Of a stretch of DNA of 64,000 nucleotides, positions 24,336-34,135 are shown piece by piece (the first letter of the stretch is position 1; every line of letters begins with the position of its first letter). The notes under the pieces were generated by a model. That model ran no database searches and was not told the origin of the DNA. It was given only the letters and a program-made list of their open reading frames with translations. The translations under genes were made by a program, and so were the position numbers. Origin of the DNA: Paenibacillus ferrarius (GTDB lineage Bacteria; Bacillota; Bacilli; Paenibacillales; NBRC-103111); NCBI RefSeq assembly GCF_002027705.1, contig NZ_MBTG01000006.1, positions 124,001 to 188,000 of the forward strand, read 5' to 3'.

Positions 24336-27300
24336 GTGCAACCTCCCAAAATTGATCCTAGGGATATTCCTGATTTGATCGCGCAAATGAAGGAAATGGC
24401 ACCTTATTACACGCCGGAATGGCGGTTTACGCCGGATAACCCAGACCCTGGTTCCGCGTTGTTCCTCATGTTCGCCGATATGTTTCATGACAATATCAAG
24501 CGGCTGAATCGTGTGCCTACGAAGAATTTAATCTCTTTCCTCAACATGTTCGATGTGACTTTGCTCCCGGCGCGTCCGGCTAGCAGCTATGTGACGTTTG
24601 CTCTGAATGAAGGCACGAAAGAGTCCGTATATATTTCAGCGGGAACTCAAGTTGCGGCCGCTGCCGAGGATGGCTACATTTTGTATGAGACTGCCCGCAG
24701 TGCGCTTCTCACTCCCGCATTGCTGACAGACGTCTACATGACAAGCCGGAAGCAGGATCAAATTGTACGCATATCCCAAGACTTTGTTGCCGCATCTCGG
24801 CAAGGACAAGCGTGTCCGACGAAGCTATTTTGCTTGCAGGATGGCGACAATTTGCAGGAGCATGCGATTTATTTGCAGCACAGCTCACTTTTCACCATCT
24901 CCAGCACAGCGCGTATTGAAATTGAATTCCGCAATTCCAAGAGGCGCTTTGATGAGCTTGCGATGACCAGCCAGCTGGCGGACCCTGCGCTGACGGAGTG
25001 GCTGTATGCCACCGCGGACGGCTGGAAGCCATTTGATCACGTCGAAGCTAGCGGCAATCGAATTCTTCTGTTGAAAGGTCAAGCAGGTGAGCTTGCCGAG
25101 CAGGAAGTGAACGGAACAGTTGGGCGATACATCCAGTGCCGTTTAAAGCCGCTTGCGCAGGGTGGAAGAACACTGGCAGACAGCAAGCTTTCCATGGATC
25201 ATATTTCATTCAAAACGGATTATGTGGATACGCTTGAAACAGGCGGCATTCAGCCCGATATGATGTTTTATAATGATATTGCCGCAGATCGGACAGGGTT
25301 TTATCCGTTTGGCGATCAGTTTGCGCTGTATGGTTCCTTCTATATCGGGAGTCAGGAAGTGTTTACGAAAAAAGACGGCGATATCAAGCTGAGCTTCGGA
25401 CTTCAAGCGATTCAGAATCGTTTTCAACCGGAACTGACCGAGCAAATGGATTGGAAAATGGTAATGAAAAAGTCCAAGTTCGATAAGCCGCCGGTTACGC
25501 ATGTTACCGTCATGCAGGTCGCTTGGGAGTACTGGAACGGCTCATCCTGGGTGCGGCTTGAGGTAGGTAAAGAAGCGGAGAAGCTATTTTATTACCCGCA
25601 TGAGCAAAAGGTGCGTAAAGATATTCACTTCCGCTGCCCAGCGGATCTGGAAGCTACCTATGTGAACGGCAATGACAATTGGTGGATAAGAGCGCGGATT
25701 CTGCATATCGAGAATGCTTATGTGGCACAAGCGATTTACCTTTCGCCGTGGATTGACGAGGTCGCATTAACGTATCACTATGATGATCGTCTGTATCCGG
25801 CGGAAAACTGCTTGGCGTTGAATAATACGGTATTTGTAGATCGCACACGTCATAGCCGGCAGTTGGAAGGGGGCTTTGAGCCCTTTCAACCCTTGGAAGG
25901 CAGTCATCCCGCCTTGCATCTTGCTTTTGACACACCGCCAGTGAAAGGTCCGATTTCCTTGTTCGTTTCGGTGAAACAGCAGCGATTCTCTGAACAGGAT
26001 ATCCCTTTGTTGGAATGGGAGTACCTGCGGGCTGGATTAATGCCTGGACTTGCGCCGGAATGGGTGGCCCTTAAAGTGATTGATGGCACCAACGGCTTGA
26101 CGCAGAGCGGAACGGTGCAGTTCGTTGGACCTTCCGATTTTGCCGGAACCTCGTTATTTGGGCGAGATGGCTACTGGGTTCGTGCGGTGAATCGTGATAA
26201 TAAATATGATGATTTGACAGGCAGTGTCCAAATTCCGATGATCCACGGATTATATATGAATACGGTACATGTGCTGCAGCAGGAGACGATCATTGGAGAG
26301 GTTCCTGATCCGAAGGGGCTGGAAGAACTGGAATACCAGTTAAGCCGTGGCAGCATCGTATCGGAAGAAGTATGGGTGGATGAGTCCGAGTTCATAACCG
26401 AAGAGGAAATTGTGGAATATGAGCATGCGGGGACCCCGACTATGGATATCAGTCGAGATTCGGAAGGCAACCTGCTGCAGGTATGGGTTCGCTGGACGGC
26501 CGTTCGCCAAATGGCGGATTCCGGGCATCGGGATCGTCATTACATGATTGATCGTACCTTCGGCCGAATTCGGGTAGGCGACGGCATTCATGGGATGCAT
26601 CCTCCCAAGGGCGGACTTGAGCAGTTGAAAGTAACGTATCAAGTGACAGCTGGTCAAATTGGCAATGCGGCAGCACGGCAAATTAATCAGATGCAGGATT
26701 CGATTGCTTTTGTCGGTGAGGTATACAACCCAGAGCCAGCCTCTGGCGGGTGCCAAGCGGAGAAGCTGGACTCGGCTTTACAGCGCGGACCTGAGCTTCT
26801 CAAGCATCGAGACCGGGCCGTTTCGTCCAAAGACTACGAGTGGCTGGCGCGTGAGGCTTATCCGAACATTGCCAAAGTCGCCTGCATTGCGAACCGCAAT
26901 GCCTATATGGACAAAGAGGTCGGGGCCATGACCCTTGTCATTTTGCCCAAAGAAGGCCAGCAGGGCAGCTCGACATTCCCGGAATTGAAGAAGCAAGTTG
27001 AGCGGTATATTCTGCAACGGGCTTCCAGTTTGGTTGCATTTCCCGAACGATTGCAAGTTATCGAACCGGTATATATGGAAATCTCCGTGTCAGCAATCGT
27101 TGCTGTGGAGGGGATGGATGCTGTTGTTGCTACAGAAATTCAAGCGATGGACAAGCTGGATCGCTTCCTCGACCCGCTTACCGGCAACTTTGACGGCAAA
27201 GGCTGGGGAATTGGTCAGCAAATTCACCCATCGGTTTTCTACGCGTTATTGAAATCCATTCGAACAATCAGCCATGTAGAGAAGCTCTACATGACCGTAT

Positions 27301-27410
27301 ACAAACTGGAAGACAGCGAACGAATTGAACTTGACGTGAACCGTCTCCCAGCTCTGCCGCATGGGATTATCGTGAGCGGGAAGCACAAGGTCGTCGTGAA
27401 TGCTCTGTAG
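24336..27410 (+). CDS. Large baseplate wedge protein 1 (gpJ/TIGR02243-like, Pvc11-like)
   Basis: Baseplate protein of 1024 residues with a GTG start after GAGGAGGTGG. The N-terminal segment (ALFLMFADMFHDNIKRLNRV and FLNMFDVTLLPARPA) matches the start of putative baseplate assembly proteins typical of eCIS loci. The C-terminal third carries the gpJ-like core: RDRAVSSKDYEWLAREAYPN, IAKVACIANRN, MTLVILPKEG and VYMEISVSAIVAVEGMDAV. Together with the next gene it would form the wedges that surround the spike. It is about 280 residues longer than the next gene, mostly by inserted beta-rich regions around residues 180-600. Confidence 0.9.
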   Translation: MQPPKIDPRDIPDLIAQMKEMAPYYTPEWRFTPDNPDPGSALFLMFADMFHDNIKRLNRVPTKNLISFLNMFDVTLLPARPASSYVTFALNEGTKESVYISAGTQVAAAAEDGYILYETARSALLTPALLTDVYMTSRKQDQIVRISQDFVAASRQGQACPTKLFCLQDGDNLQEHAIYLQHSSLFTISSTARIEIEFRNSKRRFDELAMTSQLADPALTEWLYATADGWKPFDHVEASGNRILLLKGQAGELAEQEVNGTVGRYIQCRLKPLAQGGRTLADSKLSMDHISFKTDYVDTLETGGIQPDMMFYNDIAADRTGFYPFGDQFALYGSFYIGSQEVFTKKDGDIKLSFGLQAIQNRFQPELTEQMDWKMVMKKSKFDKPPVTHVTVMQVAWEYWNGSSWVRLEVGKEAEKLFYYPHEQKVRKDIHFRCPADLEATYVNGNDNWWIRARILHIENAYVAQAIYLSPWIDEVALTYHYDDRLYPAENCLALNNTVFVDRTRHSRQLEGGFEPFQPLEGSHPALHLAFDTPPVKGPISLFVSVKQQRFSEQDIPLLEWEYLRAGLMPGLAPEWVALKVIDGTNGLTQSGTVQFVGPSDFAGTSLFGRDGYWVRAVNRDNKYDDLTGSVQIPMIHGLYMNTVHVLQQETIIGEVPDPKGLEELEYQLSRGSIVSEEVWVDESEFITEEEIVEYEHAGTPTMDISRDSEGNLLQVWVRWTAVRQMADSGHRDRHYMIDRTFGRIRVGDGIHGMHPPKGGLEQLKVTYQVTAGQIGNAAARQINQMQDSIAFVGEVYNPEPASGGCQAEKLDSALQRGPELLKHRDRAVSSKDYEWLAREAYPNIAKVACIANRNAYMDKEVGAMTLVILPKEGQQGSSTFPELKKQVERYILQRASSLVAFPERLQVIEPVYMEISVSAIVAVEGMDAVVATEIQAMDKLDRFLDPLTGNFDGKGWGIGQQIHPSVFYALLKSIRTISHVEKLYMTVYKLEDSERIELDVNRLPALPHGIIVSGKHKVVVNAL

Positions 27411-27469
27411 CTGCTAGGCGGTTGTGAGCAAGTCGTTAAAAGTAGCCTATTCGAAGGAGGTGAGTACAA

Positions 27470-29704
27470 GTGCTGCCGATTCCTAATTTGGATGACCGCA
27501 TGTTTGAACAGATGGTGCAGGAAGCCCGGAAGTCGATTCCGAAGCTATTTCCGGAGTGGACGGATGAGAACGAGCATGATCCGGGGATTACGCTGCTGGA
27601 GTTGATGTCGTGGGTGACGGAGATGCAGCAGTACTATTTGAATCGCGTGACAGAACGCAGCGAGCGGAAGTTTCTGAAGTTGCTTGGCATTCGTCCGCAT
27701 GAAGCGGTATCCGCCGTTTGCGAGGTATCGTTCACAGGCTTGCAGCAGCAGCTTGTGCTCCCGAAGGGAACACCGCTGCAAGCGATGGATCAGCGTTATG
27801 AGACGGTTGGCACGGTTCAGCTCGTGCCTTCGACTCTGGAGAAAGTACTGGTTCGCACTGAAACAGCGGCGGGTGACTTCACTTCGAATAACCATGCGAA
27901 GATCGCATATTATGCTTTTGGCCCTGAGGCGCGTAAAGGGGCGCATCTGTATCTAGGATTTGATCGCGCATTGCCAGAGCAAACGGAGATCTCGATTTCT
28001 TTTAAATTGTTCGATCGTTATCCGGTAACGATGGCTAGCACGGTTAACGGAACAGCGCCAATGATATCATCGGCCAAGGTAGCTTGGACTTTCGCGGGCG
28101 CAGGACAGCAAGGAATGAGTGAAAGCTGGCTGCCCATCGAATCGGTCAGTGATACGACTGTTCACTTATCGCAAAGCGGTGAACTCCGTTTTCGCGTCAC
28201 ATCCGAGATGAAGCCGATCGCCTTGTACCCAGCGGATGATCGCAGCCGGTATTGGATTTGTTGTACGCTTGAGGAGGATGGCTACGAGCTGTCGCCGAAG
28301 ATTGAGAAGGTAAGCCTGAATGCTGTGAAGGCGGCTCAGGTGGAAACCTTTAGTGAAGTTACTTCCTTCACGAGCAGCGGAGAGCCGAATCAGAGCTTTG
28401 AGGCAAGCTCTTATCTAGCCTACAACGGCCTGCACACGATACAGGTGCAGGACGAGCAAGGGCGCTGGCGCGACTGGCAGGCCGTCGCGCAGCTTGATGC
28501 TTGCGGGCCGGCTGATTACTGCTGCGAGCTGCAGCAGGATTCGGCCCGTCGTGTCACCCGTCTGCGCTTCGGCGACGGCGTGCACGGCAGCATCCCGCCG
28601 CAGGGCGCGCAGCGGGTGCGGCTTATTGCCTATACGGCCGAGTTCGACTACGGCCGTTATGTCGGGGGCAGCAAAGGTCTGCCTGGGCAGACCTTTGAGG
28701 TCAGCCGCGGCCTGATCTATAAGCCCAGCAGCCTGCTGCTGCAGGTGGGCTATAGGCCGCGCGGAGAGACCAGCGTCGTCTGGGACGACTGGCAGGTCGT
28801 GGATGACTTTGACAATTCGAAGTCCACGGACCGCCATTACGTCTACGACGCTGCTGTCGGAACCATCCGCTTCGGTAATAACGAAGCGGGTCTTACGCCG
28901 CCGAAGTCCGTGGAGCCGAATATTCGGTTCATCCGGCTGCAAGCCGGCGGGGGTGTGCGCGGCAACGTGAAGGACGGTCTGGTGACCGGCTTCACGGAAG
29001 TGCCTGGCGTGAGCGTCACGAACGCCTTCCCGGCACGGGGCGGCCTCGAAGCGGAGACGCTCGATCAAGCGAAGCTTCGCGTCCAGCGCGAACTCAGCAC
29101 GCCGACAAGAGCCGTAACCGCCGAGGATTATGAGGCGATTGCCAAGGCGACGCCAGGGCTGCGCGTCGCGCGGGTCAAAGCGATTCCGCTCTATAAGCCA
29201 GGCATGCGGGATTATCCGAAGATCAAAGCGCCGGCGCAGATGACCATCGTTGTCGTTCCATACAGCGAAAGCGATAAGCCGAAGGCAGGCAAGGGCTTTT
29301 TGCAAACCATCAAGCAGCATTTGGATCGGCATCGTCTTTTGACAACCGAACTTCATGTGATTCCGGCTGAATATATCAAGCTTACCGTTCATGCCATTGT
29401 GGTTATGGAGCCCAAATTCAAAAATGAACAGCGGGCAATTACACAAGCGTTAAGACTATTGCTCCAGCCGATGGATCTTGGACAGGGCTCTGAGGGCTGG
29501 CGTTTTGGACGAACGGTCTATAAGGGCGATATATACGGCGTCATCTCACGCATGAAAGGCGTGGTTTATGTGCAGGACATCTGGCTGGATGCGGAAGGTA
29601 CAGGTTTTCATAAAGATGCCGCTGGTGATATTCATATCCCGCCATATGCGCTGGTTTACTCAGGTGATCATGAAGTAGAAACGATTAGTCAGACCGATGT
29701 ATAA
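27470..29704 (+). CDS. Large baseplate wedge protein 2 (gpJ/TIGR02243-like, Pvc12-like)
   Basis: Baseplate protein of 744 residues with GTG start behind AAGGAGGTGAG. It begins with the hallmark LFPEWTDENEHDPGITLLEL, then MSWVTEMQQYYLNRVTERSE. The C-terminal core has STPTRAVTAEDYEAIAKATP, GLRVARVKAIP, MTIVVVPYS and TELHVIPAEYIKLTVHAIVV. It is homologous in outline to the preceding gene, so the pair probably arose by duplication. Codon usage in 28430-29110 is noticeably more GC-rich than its flanks, which also generates long shadow frames on the other strand. Confidence 0.92.
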   Translation: MLPIPNLDDRMFEQMVQEARKSIPKLFPEWTDENEHDPGITLLELMSWVTEMQQYYLNRVTERSERKFLKLLGIRPHEAVSAVCEVSFTGLQQQLVLPKGTPLQAMDQRYETVGTVQLVPSTLEKVLVRTETAAGDFTSNNHAKIAYYAFGPEARKGAHLYLGFDRALPEQTEISISFKLFDRYPVTMASTVNGTAPMISSAKVAWTFAGAGQQGMSESWLPIESVSDTTVHLSQSGELRFRVTSEMKPIALYPADDRSRYWICCTLEEDGYELSPKIEKVSLNAVKAAQVETFSEVTSFTSSGEPNQSFEASSYLAYNGLHTIQVQDEQGRWRDWQAVAQLDACGPADYCCELQQDSARRVTRLRFGDGVHGSIPPQGAQRVRLIAYTAEFDYGRYVGGSKGLPGQTFEVSRGLIYKPSSLLLQVGYRPRGETSVVWDDWQVVDDFDNSKSTDRHYVYDAAVGTIRFGNNEAGLTPPKSVEPNIRFIRLQAGGGVRGNVKDGLVTGFTEVPGVSVTNAFPARGGLEAETLDQAKLRVQRELSTPTRAVTAEDYEAIAKATPGLRVARVKAIPLYKPGMRDYPKIKAPAQMTIVVVPYSESDKPKAGKGFLQTIKQHLDRHRLLTTELHVIPAEYIKLTVHAIVVMEPKFKNEQRAITQALRLLLQPMDLGQGSEGWRFGRTVYKGDIYGVISRMKGVVYVQDIWLDAEGTGFHKDAAGDIHIPPYALVYSGDHEVETISQTDV

Positions 29705-29738
29705 ATTATTATGTAGAGACGAGATGAGGTGACGAACG

Positions 29739-31856
29739 ATGCAGGATGGACAAACTTTTTTTTCACTGAACAAGCCGCTGGATTGGGAGCAAGGTTATGA
29801 AGCGAATATCCATATGCAGGAGCACGGCTTCTCGATCGGGCAAACCGAAAAGTACAGCATTCATCGCATCGTTCGTACGGATGAGCTGGAAGGTATTCCT
29901 ACAATTTGCGATATGGCGGTGGGGCCTGGCCGGAAGCTCATTTTACTGGATGAGGCATCGAATGTGTGGGTCTATGAAGATGAAAGCCGCCATCGGGAGC
30001 TGTTATTCCGTCAGGGTCATCACTTGTTCAGCAATCAAGCGATGCTGGCGTCCATGTCAGATCTCCTTGTCATCGCGGATGCGAATCCGGCTAGTGAAAG
30101 ACGACTTGCTGTGTACGCTATTTCGAATGGACAAACGATGTGGGCTTTGAATGAATGGGATGGACTAGAACTATTCCCGCTGTCGGTTAATACGAAATTA
30201 GCATCTGCCACTACATTGTATACGACGGTTCCTTTGGATATTAGTGTTGGTATGAATGGAAATCCGGAAGTCCCCCAAGGCGGCAGAATTGGCATTATTG
30301 CATGGAACGCAGCTGGCGAGGTTATGCAGGTATACGAGCATGAAGCTCACCGACTGGAAGCAGCCTCTGAGATAACAGCGCTTCATTCGCGTTATTTTAC
30401 CGCTGCGGCTGAGGGGACATTAGCGCTGCTGGATGCCAAACTTCGGACGGTGACGATCTTCCATGAGGACGGTCGGGATCCGCTGCATTTTAAGCTCGAG
30501 CAAGAGGGGCGGTTTGCAGGCATTTCCATTGATACGAATCATAATCTCTTTATAGGGGATAGCGGGTACGCCCAGCAAGAAGGGGTCACCGAACGCTTTA
30601 TTTTGAAATATCGCGGCAATGGCGAGCAGATGGATAAGGTGACAGGCTTTCGGGGGCGAACAGATAAATTGCTGCATGACGGGCGCAACCGTTTGTATGT
30701 CTTTGATCGGATCAGCGGACAGATTAGTATGCTCGATCTGCGTGCGCGCACGATGCTGCTGGAGGATACTCAATTGCCGGAGGCCGTCTATTTCTCAGCG
30801 GAGCTGGATACGACAGAGACGGAGCTCGAGTGGCACAAAATCCGCTTGGAAGCAGACATTCCCGAGGAGACGCAGGTTCGTTTCTCTTATTTCGCATCGG
30901 ATGAGAGCGAGGGGCTTGTGGATGGCGATTACGTGTCGTATACGAGCTATTTCACGGACCCTGGCATTCCGGTCCATACGAAGTTGACGGCAACGCGTGA
31001 CCTATGGTCGGAACCGATTTTGAATCCTAAGGATGCACTTCTCATGAATGCCCGGGGTCGTTATCTCTGGTTCAAAATTGAGCTCATCGGCAGTGAACAG
31101 AAATCGCCGTTTATCCGTAAGCTGCGGGTGTATTACCCGAGAACCTCCTTAATTGCCTATCTTCCCCCGATGTACCAGCAGGATGCTGAACATAGTCCTT
31201 TTCTGGAGCGGTTTCTGGCGATGTTTAGTACGTTTTTCGATGACATGGAAGATAAAATTGATCATATCTCCGCGCATTTTGATCCGGATGCTGTCTCCGG
31301 CACTTATCTGGAGTGGCTGGGCCGTTGGCTGGCGATTACGGATCATGAAGCTTGGGGTGAGGTCAAGCTAAGGAAGCTGATTAAGCAGGCTCCTGAGCTC
31401 TATAAGCTGCGCGGGACTCGCGAGGGCTTGATCAATATGGTGAAGATTTATACGGGTTCCGAGCCGTTCTTGCTTGAATATTTTCAATTTAAGCAAATGC
31501 AGGAGACATCGGAGCTGCGGCAGCTTTTTGCCCAGTTGTATGGCGATAATCCGTATTGCTTCTGCCTCATGCTTAAACCGGAATTCGTCCGTACGGATGC
31601 CCAGCGAATGACGATCGAGCAGATCATTGAAGATCACAAGCCCGCCTACACCGAGGGCAAGCTAATCGTGCTTCAGCCGTGGATGTACGCAGATATGCAT
31701 ACGTATTTGGGCATTAACACTTACTTATCTGAACCTACGTTATTAACGCTCGATCAGCGTTCGTCAATGCCTTACAACACGGTATTGATCGATATCGACC
31801 GCGATAAACGAATGGATATACATACACGCTTGGGACTGGATTCCGAAATCGAATAA
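29739..31856 (+). CDS. Tail protein of the TIGR02242/gpI type with N-terminal beta-propeller-like region
   Basis: Protein of 705 residues. Residues ~1-340 are beta-rich, with blade-like elements (DMAVGPGRKLILLDEASNVW, ISIDTNHNLFIGDSGYAQQE) resembling an NHL/SMP-type propeller. Residues ~470-640 hold the phage-tail signature IAYLPPMYQQDAEHSPFLER, the segment with YLEWLGRWLAI, then LRGTREGLINMVKIYTG. This gpI-like region is a hallmark of eCIS baseplates and connects wedges with peripheral proteins. The N-terminal propeller might contact ligands or fibres, but that is inference. ATG follows GAGATGAGGTGACG. Confidence 0.88.
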   Translation: MQDGQTFFSLNKPLDWEQGYEANIHMQEHGFSIGQTEKYSIHRIVRTDELEGIPTICDMAVGPGRKLILLDEASNVWVYEDESRHRELLFRQGHHLFSNQAMLASMSDLLVIADANPASERRLAVYAISNGQTMWALNEWDGLELFPLSVNTKLASATTLYTTVPLDISVGMNGNPEVPQGGRIGIIAWNAAGEVMQVYEHEAHRLEAASEITALHSRYFTAAAEGTLALLDAKLRTVTIFHEDGRDPLHFKLEQEGRFAGISIDTNHNLFIGDSGYAQQEGVTERFILKYRGNGEQMDKVTGFRGRTDKLLHDGRNRLYVFDRISGQISMLDLRARTMLLEDTQLPEAVYFSAELDTTETELEWHKIRLEADIPEETQVRFSYFASDESEGLVDGDYVSYTSYFTDPGIPVHTKLTATRDLWSEPILNPKDALLMNARGRYLWFKIELIGSEQKSPFIRKLRVYYPRTSLIAYLPPMYQQDAEHSPFLERFLAMFSTFFDDMEDKIDHISAHFDPDAVSGTYLEWLGRWLAITDHEAWGEVKLRKLIKQAPELYKLRGTREGLINMVKIYTGSEPFLLEYFQFKQMQETSELRQLFAQLYGDNPYCFCLMLKPEFVRTDAQRMTIEQIIEDHKPAYTEGKLIVLQPWMYADMHTYLGINTYLSEPTLLTLDQRSSMPYNTVLIDIDRDKRMDIHTRLGLDSEIE

Positions 31857-31889
31857 ACGAAATGAGCCTTAGAAGGTGAGGGGAAAGTT

Positions 31890-33572
31890 ATGAAAAAAAC
31901 ACGATATTACCCGTTTGAACGAAATCGGTATTTCTATGGAAAGCTGTTGACGGTTAGGGATTTCGAGTCCGAGCAAAAGTATTTCAACGACAAGCGCCGA
32001 ATGATGAATCGCCTGCTGCATGGCTCCGGCGTGCTGACAGGTCTGCAGGTTGTTGCGGTGGATGATAAATCCGTTTCCGTGGAAATGGGGGCTGCGATCG
32101 ACGCGCTTGGCCGGGAAATTGTTGTGCCGACACCGATGACGCTGAAGCTTTCGATGATGGATGGATTCAGCAACAATGAGTACGCGAAGAACGTATATCT
32201 CTGCATCGCCTATGATGAAAAGGATAAAGAGCCTGTTCATGCCGTTGCCAATTCATCCGTTCGTTCGGATGAAATTAATGATTATAATCGGGTGTTGGAG
32301 AGCTACCGCGTATTTATTCGCGAGGATGCGCCTGACCCGGCTTCGCTGCCTTTGGCCAATTTGTCGGATCAGACGGTCGTGCTGTATCAAGATTCCAAAG
32401 TGCGTGTTCTGCAAACAACACCACGTTATGTGAACCCAGGGCAATTGTTCGAGATGAAGCTGCGCTTCGAGAAAACGCTTAAGGCCGGCCGATTATCCTT
32501 TCAATATGAATTAGCGGCTGATCGTGTAGAAGCGATGGATGGCACAACCATAGCGTTCCAAGAGCCGCAGGATGAACCGGATAGCGAGTATGAAATGAAG
32601 GTACTGCTTAGAGCTGACAGTACAGCTTCTGTGAAAAGCACAATTGGCGTTCAGCAGGGTTCGGCTGTTTTGAAGCTTGATGACAGGCAGTTGGATATTC
32701 AAGCGCAAGCGGTTGGCGAAGTGCAGATTATCCCAACATCCGTTCATGAGAAGCTTATGAATGATTTCGTGAAGCAGTCATTGGAAGCATCTTTAGAAGC
32801 TCCTACGGAACCATGTATTTACCTGGCTAAGATCTGCTTGATCAAAATGGGAGCAACCTATGTTATTGAAAATGTTGAGCAGGTTCCATTCGGCGAATAT
32901 GTTTATAACTCTTCGGTCATGTACAGACTTGGGCAAACGAGCCAATATCGCGAGGATACAGCTGGTCAGTTCGTGACCAAGTCCAAAGTGAAAACCTTGG
33001 CACCGGGTCAGCCTCCGCAGTTCAAAGTGAACTATAATAAAGCGATCAGTGAGCTTTCATTTGATTTAAGCATCCCCGCCGGTGGGGGCAGCGGTATTGC
33101 CGGTATTCTGAGCGGTGTGGTGGATATTCCCGTCGAGCCTTTTACGAAGATCGCGGTATCGCCATTCGGGCGAGCGACCAAGAGCTTTTTCTCCGGCGAA
33201 ATCGCGCATGGCCTCGGGGAAGGCAATGTGCTGATCATCACGAGTCTGGAAGAGAGCAGCGGCGATGCGTTCTCCGATATGCTGTCCAGCGGGGATCGTG
33301 TGTATGGCGGAGCTTCCGATGTGTTCAAAGGCAGTGAATTTGAGCCGGATGCGCCTGAAGTGAAGATTGGCACTATCGCTTATCCGCAGAAAGGGACATT
33401 CCGTATCGGCGTCAAAGTGCAGCAAACTTCGGAGCCAATGAATGTTCGCGTTCGGTGGTGGGCGTACAGCGCTGAGATGGCTAGCACGGTGCGCAGCGGC
33501 GGCGATTCCATTGAGGATGCGCTATCTGCCGCGATGCGGGAAGCGGCTTCGGCAGGCAGTGGCGCGGAGTAG
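31890..33572 (+). CDS. eCIS distal protein of unknown function (possible fibre or baseplate periphery)
   Basis: Protein of 560 residues, last gene of the cluster. The N-terminus (YPFERNRYFYGKLLTVRDFE, then EQKYFNDKRRMMNRLLHGSG) resembles conserved hypothetical proteins seen at the ends of eCIS loci in cyanobacteria and actinobacteria. Residues ~60-190 are beta-rich (ALGREIVVPTPMTL). The rest has beta-sandwich character and a Ser/Gly/Ala-rich C-terminal tail. No signal peptide, membrane segment or enzyme motif is seen. No other recognisable tail-fibre gene is present, so this is the best candidate for target recognition, but that is inference. A strong terminator follows at 33620. Confidence 0.7.
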   Translation: MKKTRYYPFERNRYFYGKLLTVRDFESEQKYFNDKRRMMNRLLHGSGVLTGLQVVAVDDKSVSVEMGAAIDALGREIVVPTPMTLKLSMMDGFSNNEYAKNVYLCIAYDEKDKEPVHAVANSSVRSDEINDYNRVLESYRVFIREDAPDPASLPLANLSDQTVVLYQDSKVRVLQTTPRYVNPGQLFEMKLRFEKTLKAGRLSFQYELAADRVEAMDGTTIAFQEPQDEPDSEYEMKVLLRADSTASVKSTIGVQQGSAVLKLDDRQLDIQAQAVGEVQIIPTSVHEKLMNDFVKQSLEASLEAPTEPCIYLAKICLIKMGATYVIENVEQVPFGEYVYNSSVMYRLGQTSQYREDTAGQFVTKSKVKTLAPGQPPQFKVNYNKAISELSFDLSIPAGGGSGIAGILSGVVDIPVEPFTKIAVSPFGRATKSFFSGEIAHGLGEGNVLIITSLEESSGDAFSDMLSSGDRVYGGASDVFKGSEFEPDAPEVKIGTIAYPQKGTFRIGVKVQQTSEPMNVRVRWWAYSAEMASTVRSGGDSIEDALSAAMREAASAGSGAE

Positions 33573-33619
33573 ATTTTGATTCAAAGAAATAGGCTGTGAT
33601 CTAGGGTATATGTAAACAA

Positions 33620-33686
33620 AGAAATCTCTCCTTTTGTTCAAATGGTTGGGTGGTACCTCCATTTTGCTAAAGAGAGGTTTCTTTTT
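33620..33686 (+). terminator. Terminator of the eCIS operon
   Basis: AGAAATCTCTC (33620-33630) pairs perfectly, with one G-U, to GAGAGGTTTCT (33672-33682), followed by TTTTT. It lies 48 nt after the last eCIS gene. Confidence 0.85.
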
Positions 33687-33731
33687 ATTATTCTCTGGGG
33701 TCTTTCAGACTTTTGATACAGCTCCTTGTCT

Positions 33732-33951
33732 GTGGCCTCTAGGAAGGCTTTTTTTGCATTTCACTGGATAAACTCCAGTCAAAGCAGCATTTCCTCCTTC
33801 CGAAACCCGATAACACTGTAGTAATTCCAGTGGAATTTGGGTTTGCGGCCTCTAGGAAGGTGTTTTTTGCATTTCACTGGATAAACTCCAGTTAAAGTAG
33901 CATTTCTACCTCCCAAGCCTGATAACATTGTAGTAATTCCAGTGGAATTTG
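33732..33951. repeat. Tandem duplication of a ~108-bp non-coding element
   Basis: Two copies (33732-33839 and 33845-33951) share GGCCTCTAGGAAGG, TTTTTTGCATTTCACTGGAT, AAACTCCAGT and GTAGTAATTCCAGTGGAATT at over 85% identity by eye. Each copy contains CACTGG and CCAGTG inverted elements. No ORF with a ribosome binding site was seen. Confidence 0.8.
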
Positions 33952-34031
33952 CCAACAGGGTTGGGGTTGCAGTCGCAATTGCAGATGCTATTGCAGTTAG
34001 CGGTACCCAATTGAGCCACTAAAACAGAAGG

Positions 34032-34075
34032 GGCTGCCTCGCAGTCATTTTCGACTTTTGAGACAGCCTATTTTT
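34032..34075. terminator. Terminator-like hairpin, probably for the MFS gene
   Basis: GGCTGCCTC (34032-34040) pairs with GAGACAGCC (34060-34068) with one mismatch. TATTTTTG follows on the plus strand, and CTTCTGTTTT follows on the minus strand after the convergent MFS gene. Confidence 0.6.
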
Positions 34076-34135
34076 GTTGTTTGTAGTGGTAAATGACATC
34101 TGTTTGAGACAAATATAGGTTTGCAGCGCACACTT

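Noticed and set aside
28415..29446. A 343-codon minus-strand frame opposite baseplate protein 2
   Set aside because: Shadow of GC-rich codons in the well-supported baseplate gene.
8883..33572. Prophage or type VI secretion system interpretation of the contractile genes
   Set aside because: No capsid, portal, terminase, lysis or integrase genes argue against a prophage. No TssJLM membrane complex or ClpV is seen; the DUF4255, Pvc15-like ATPase and TIGR02242/02243-type proteins point to eCIS.
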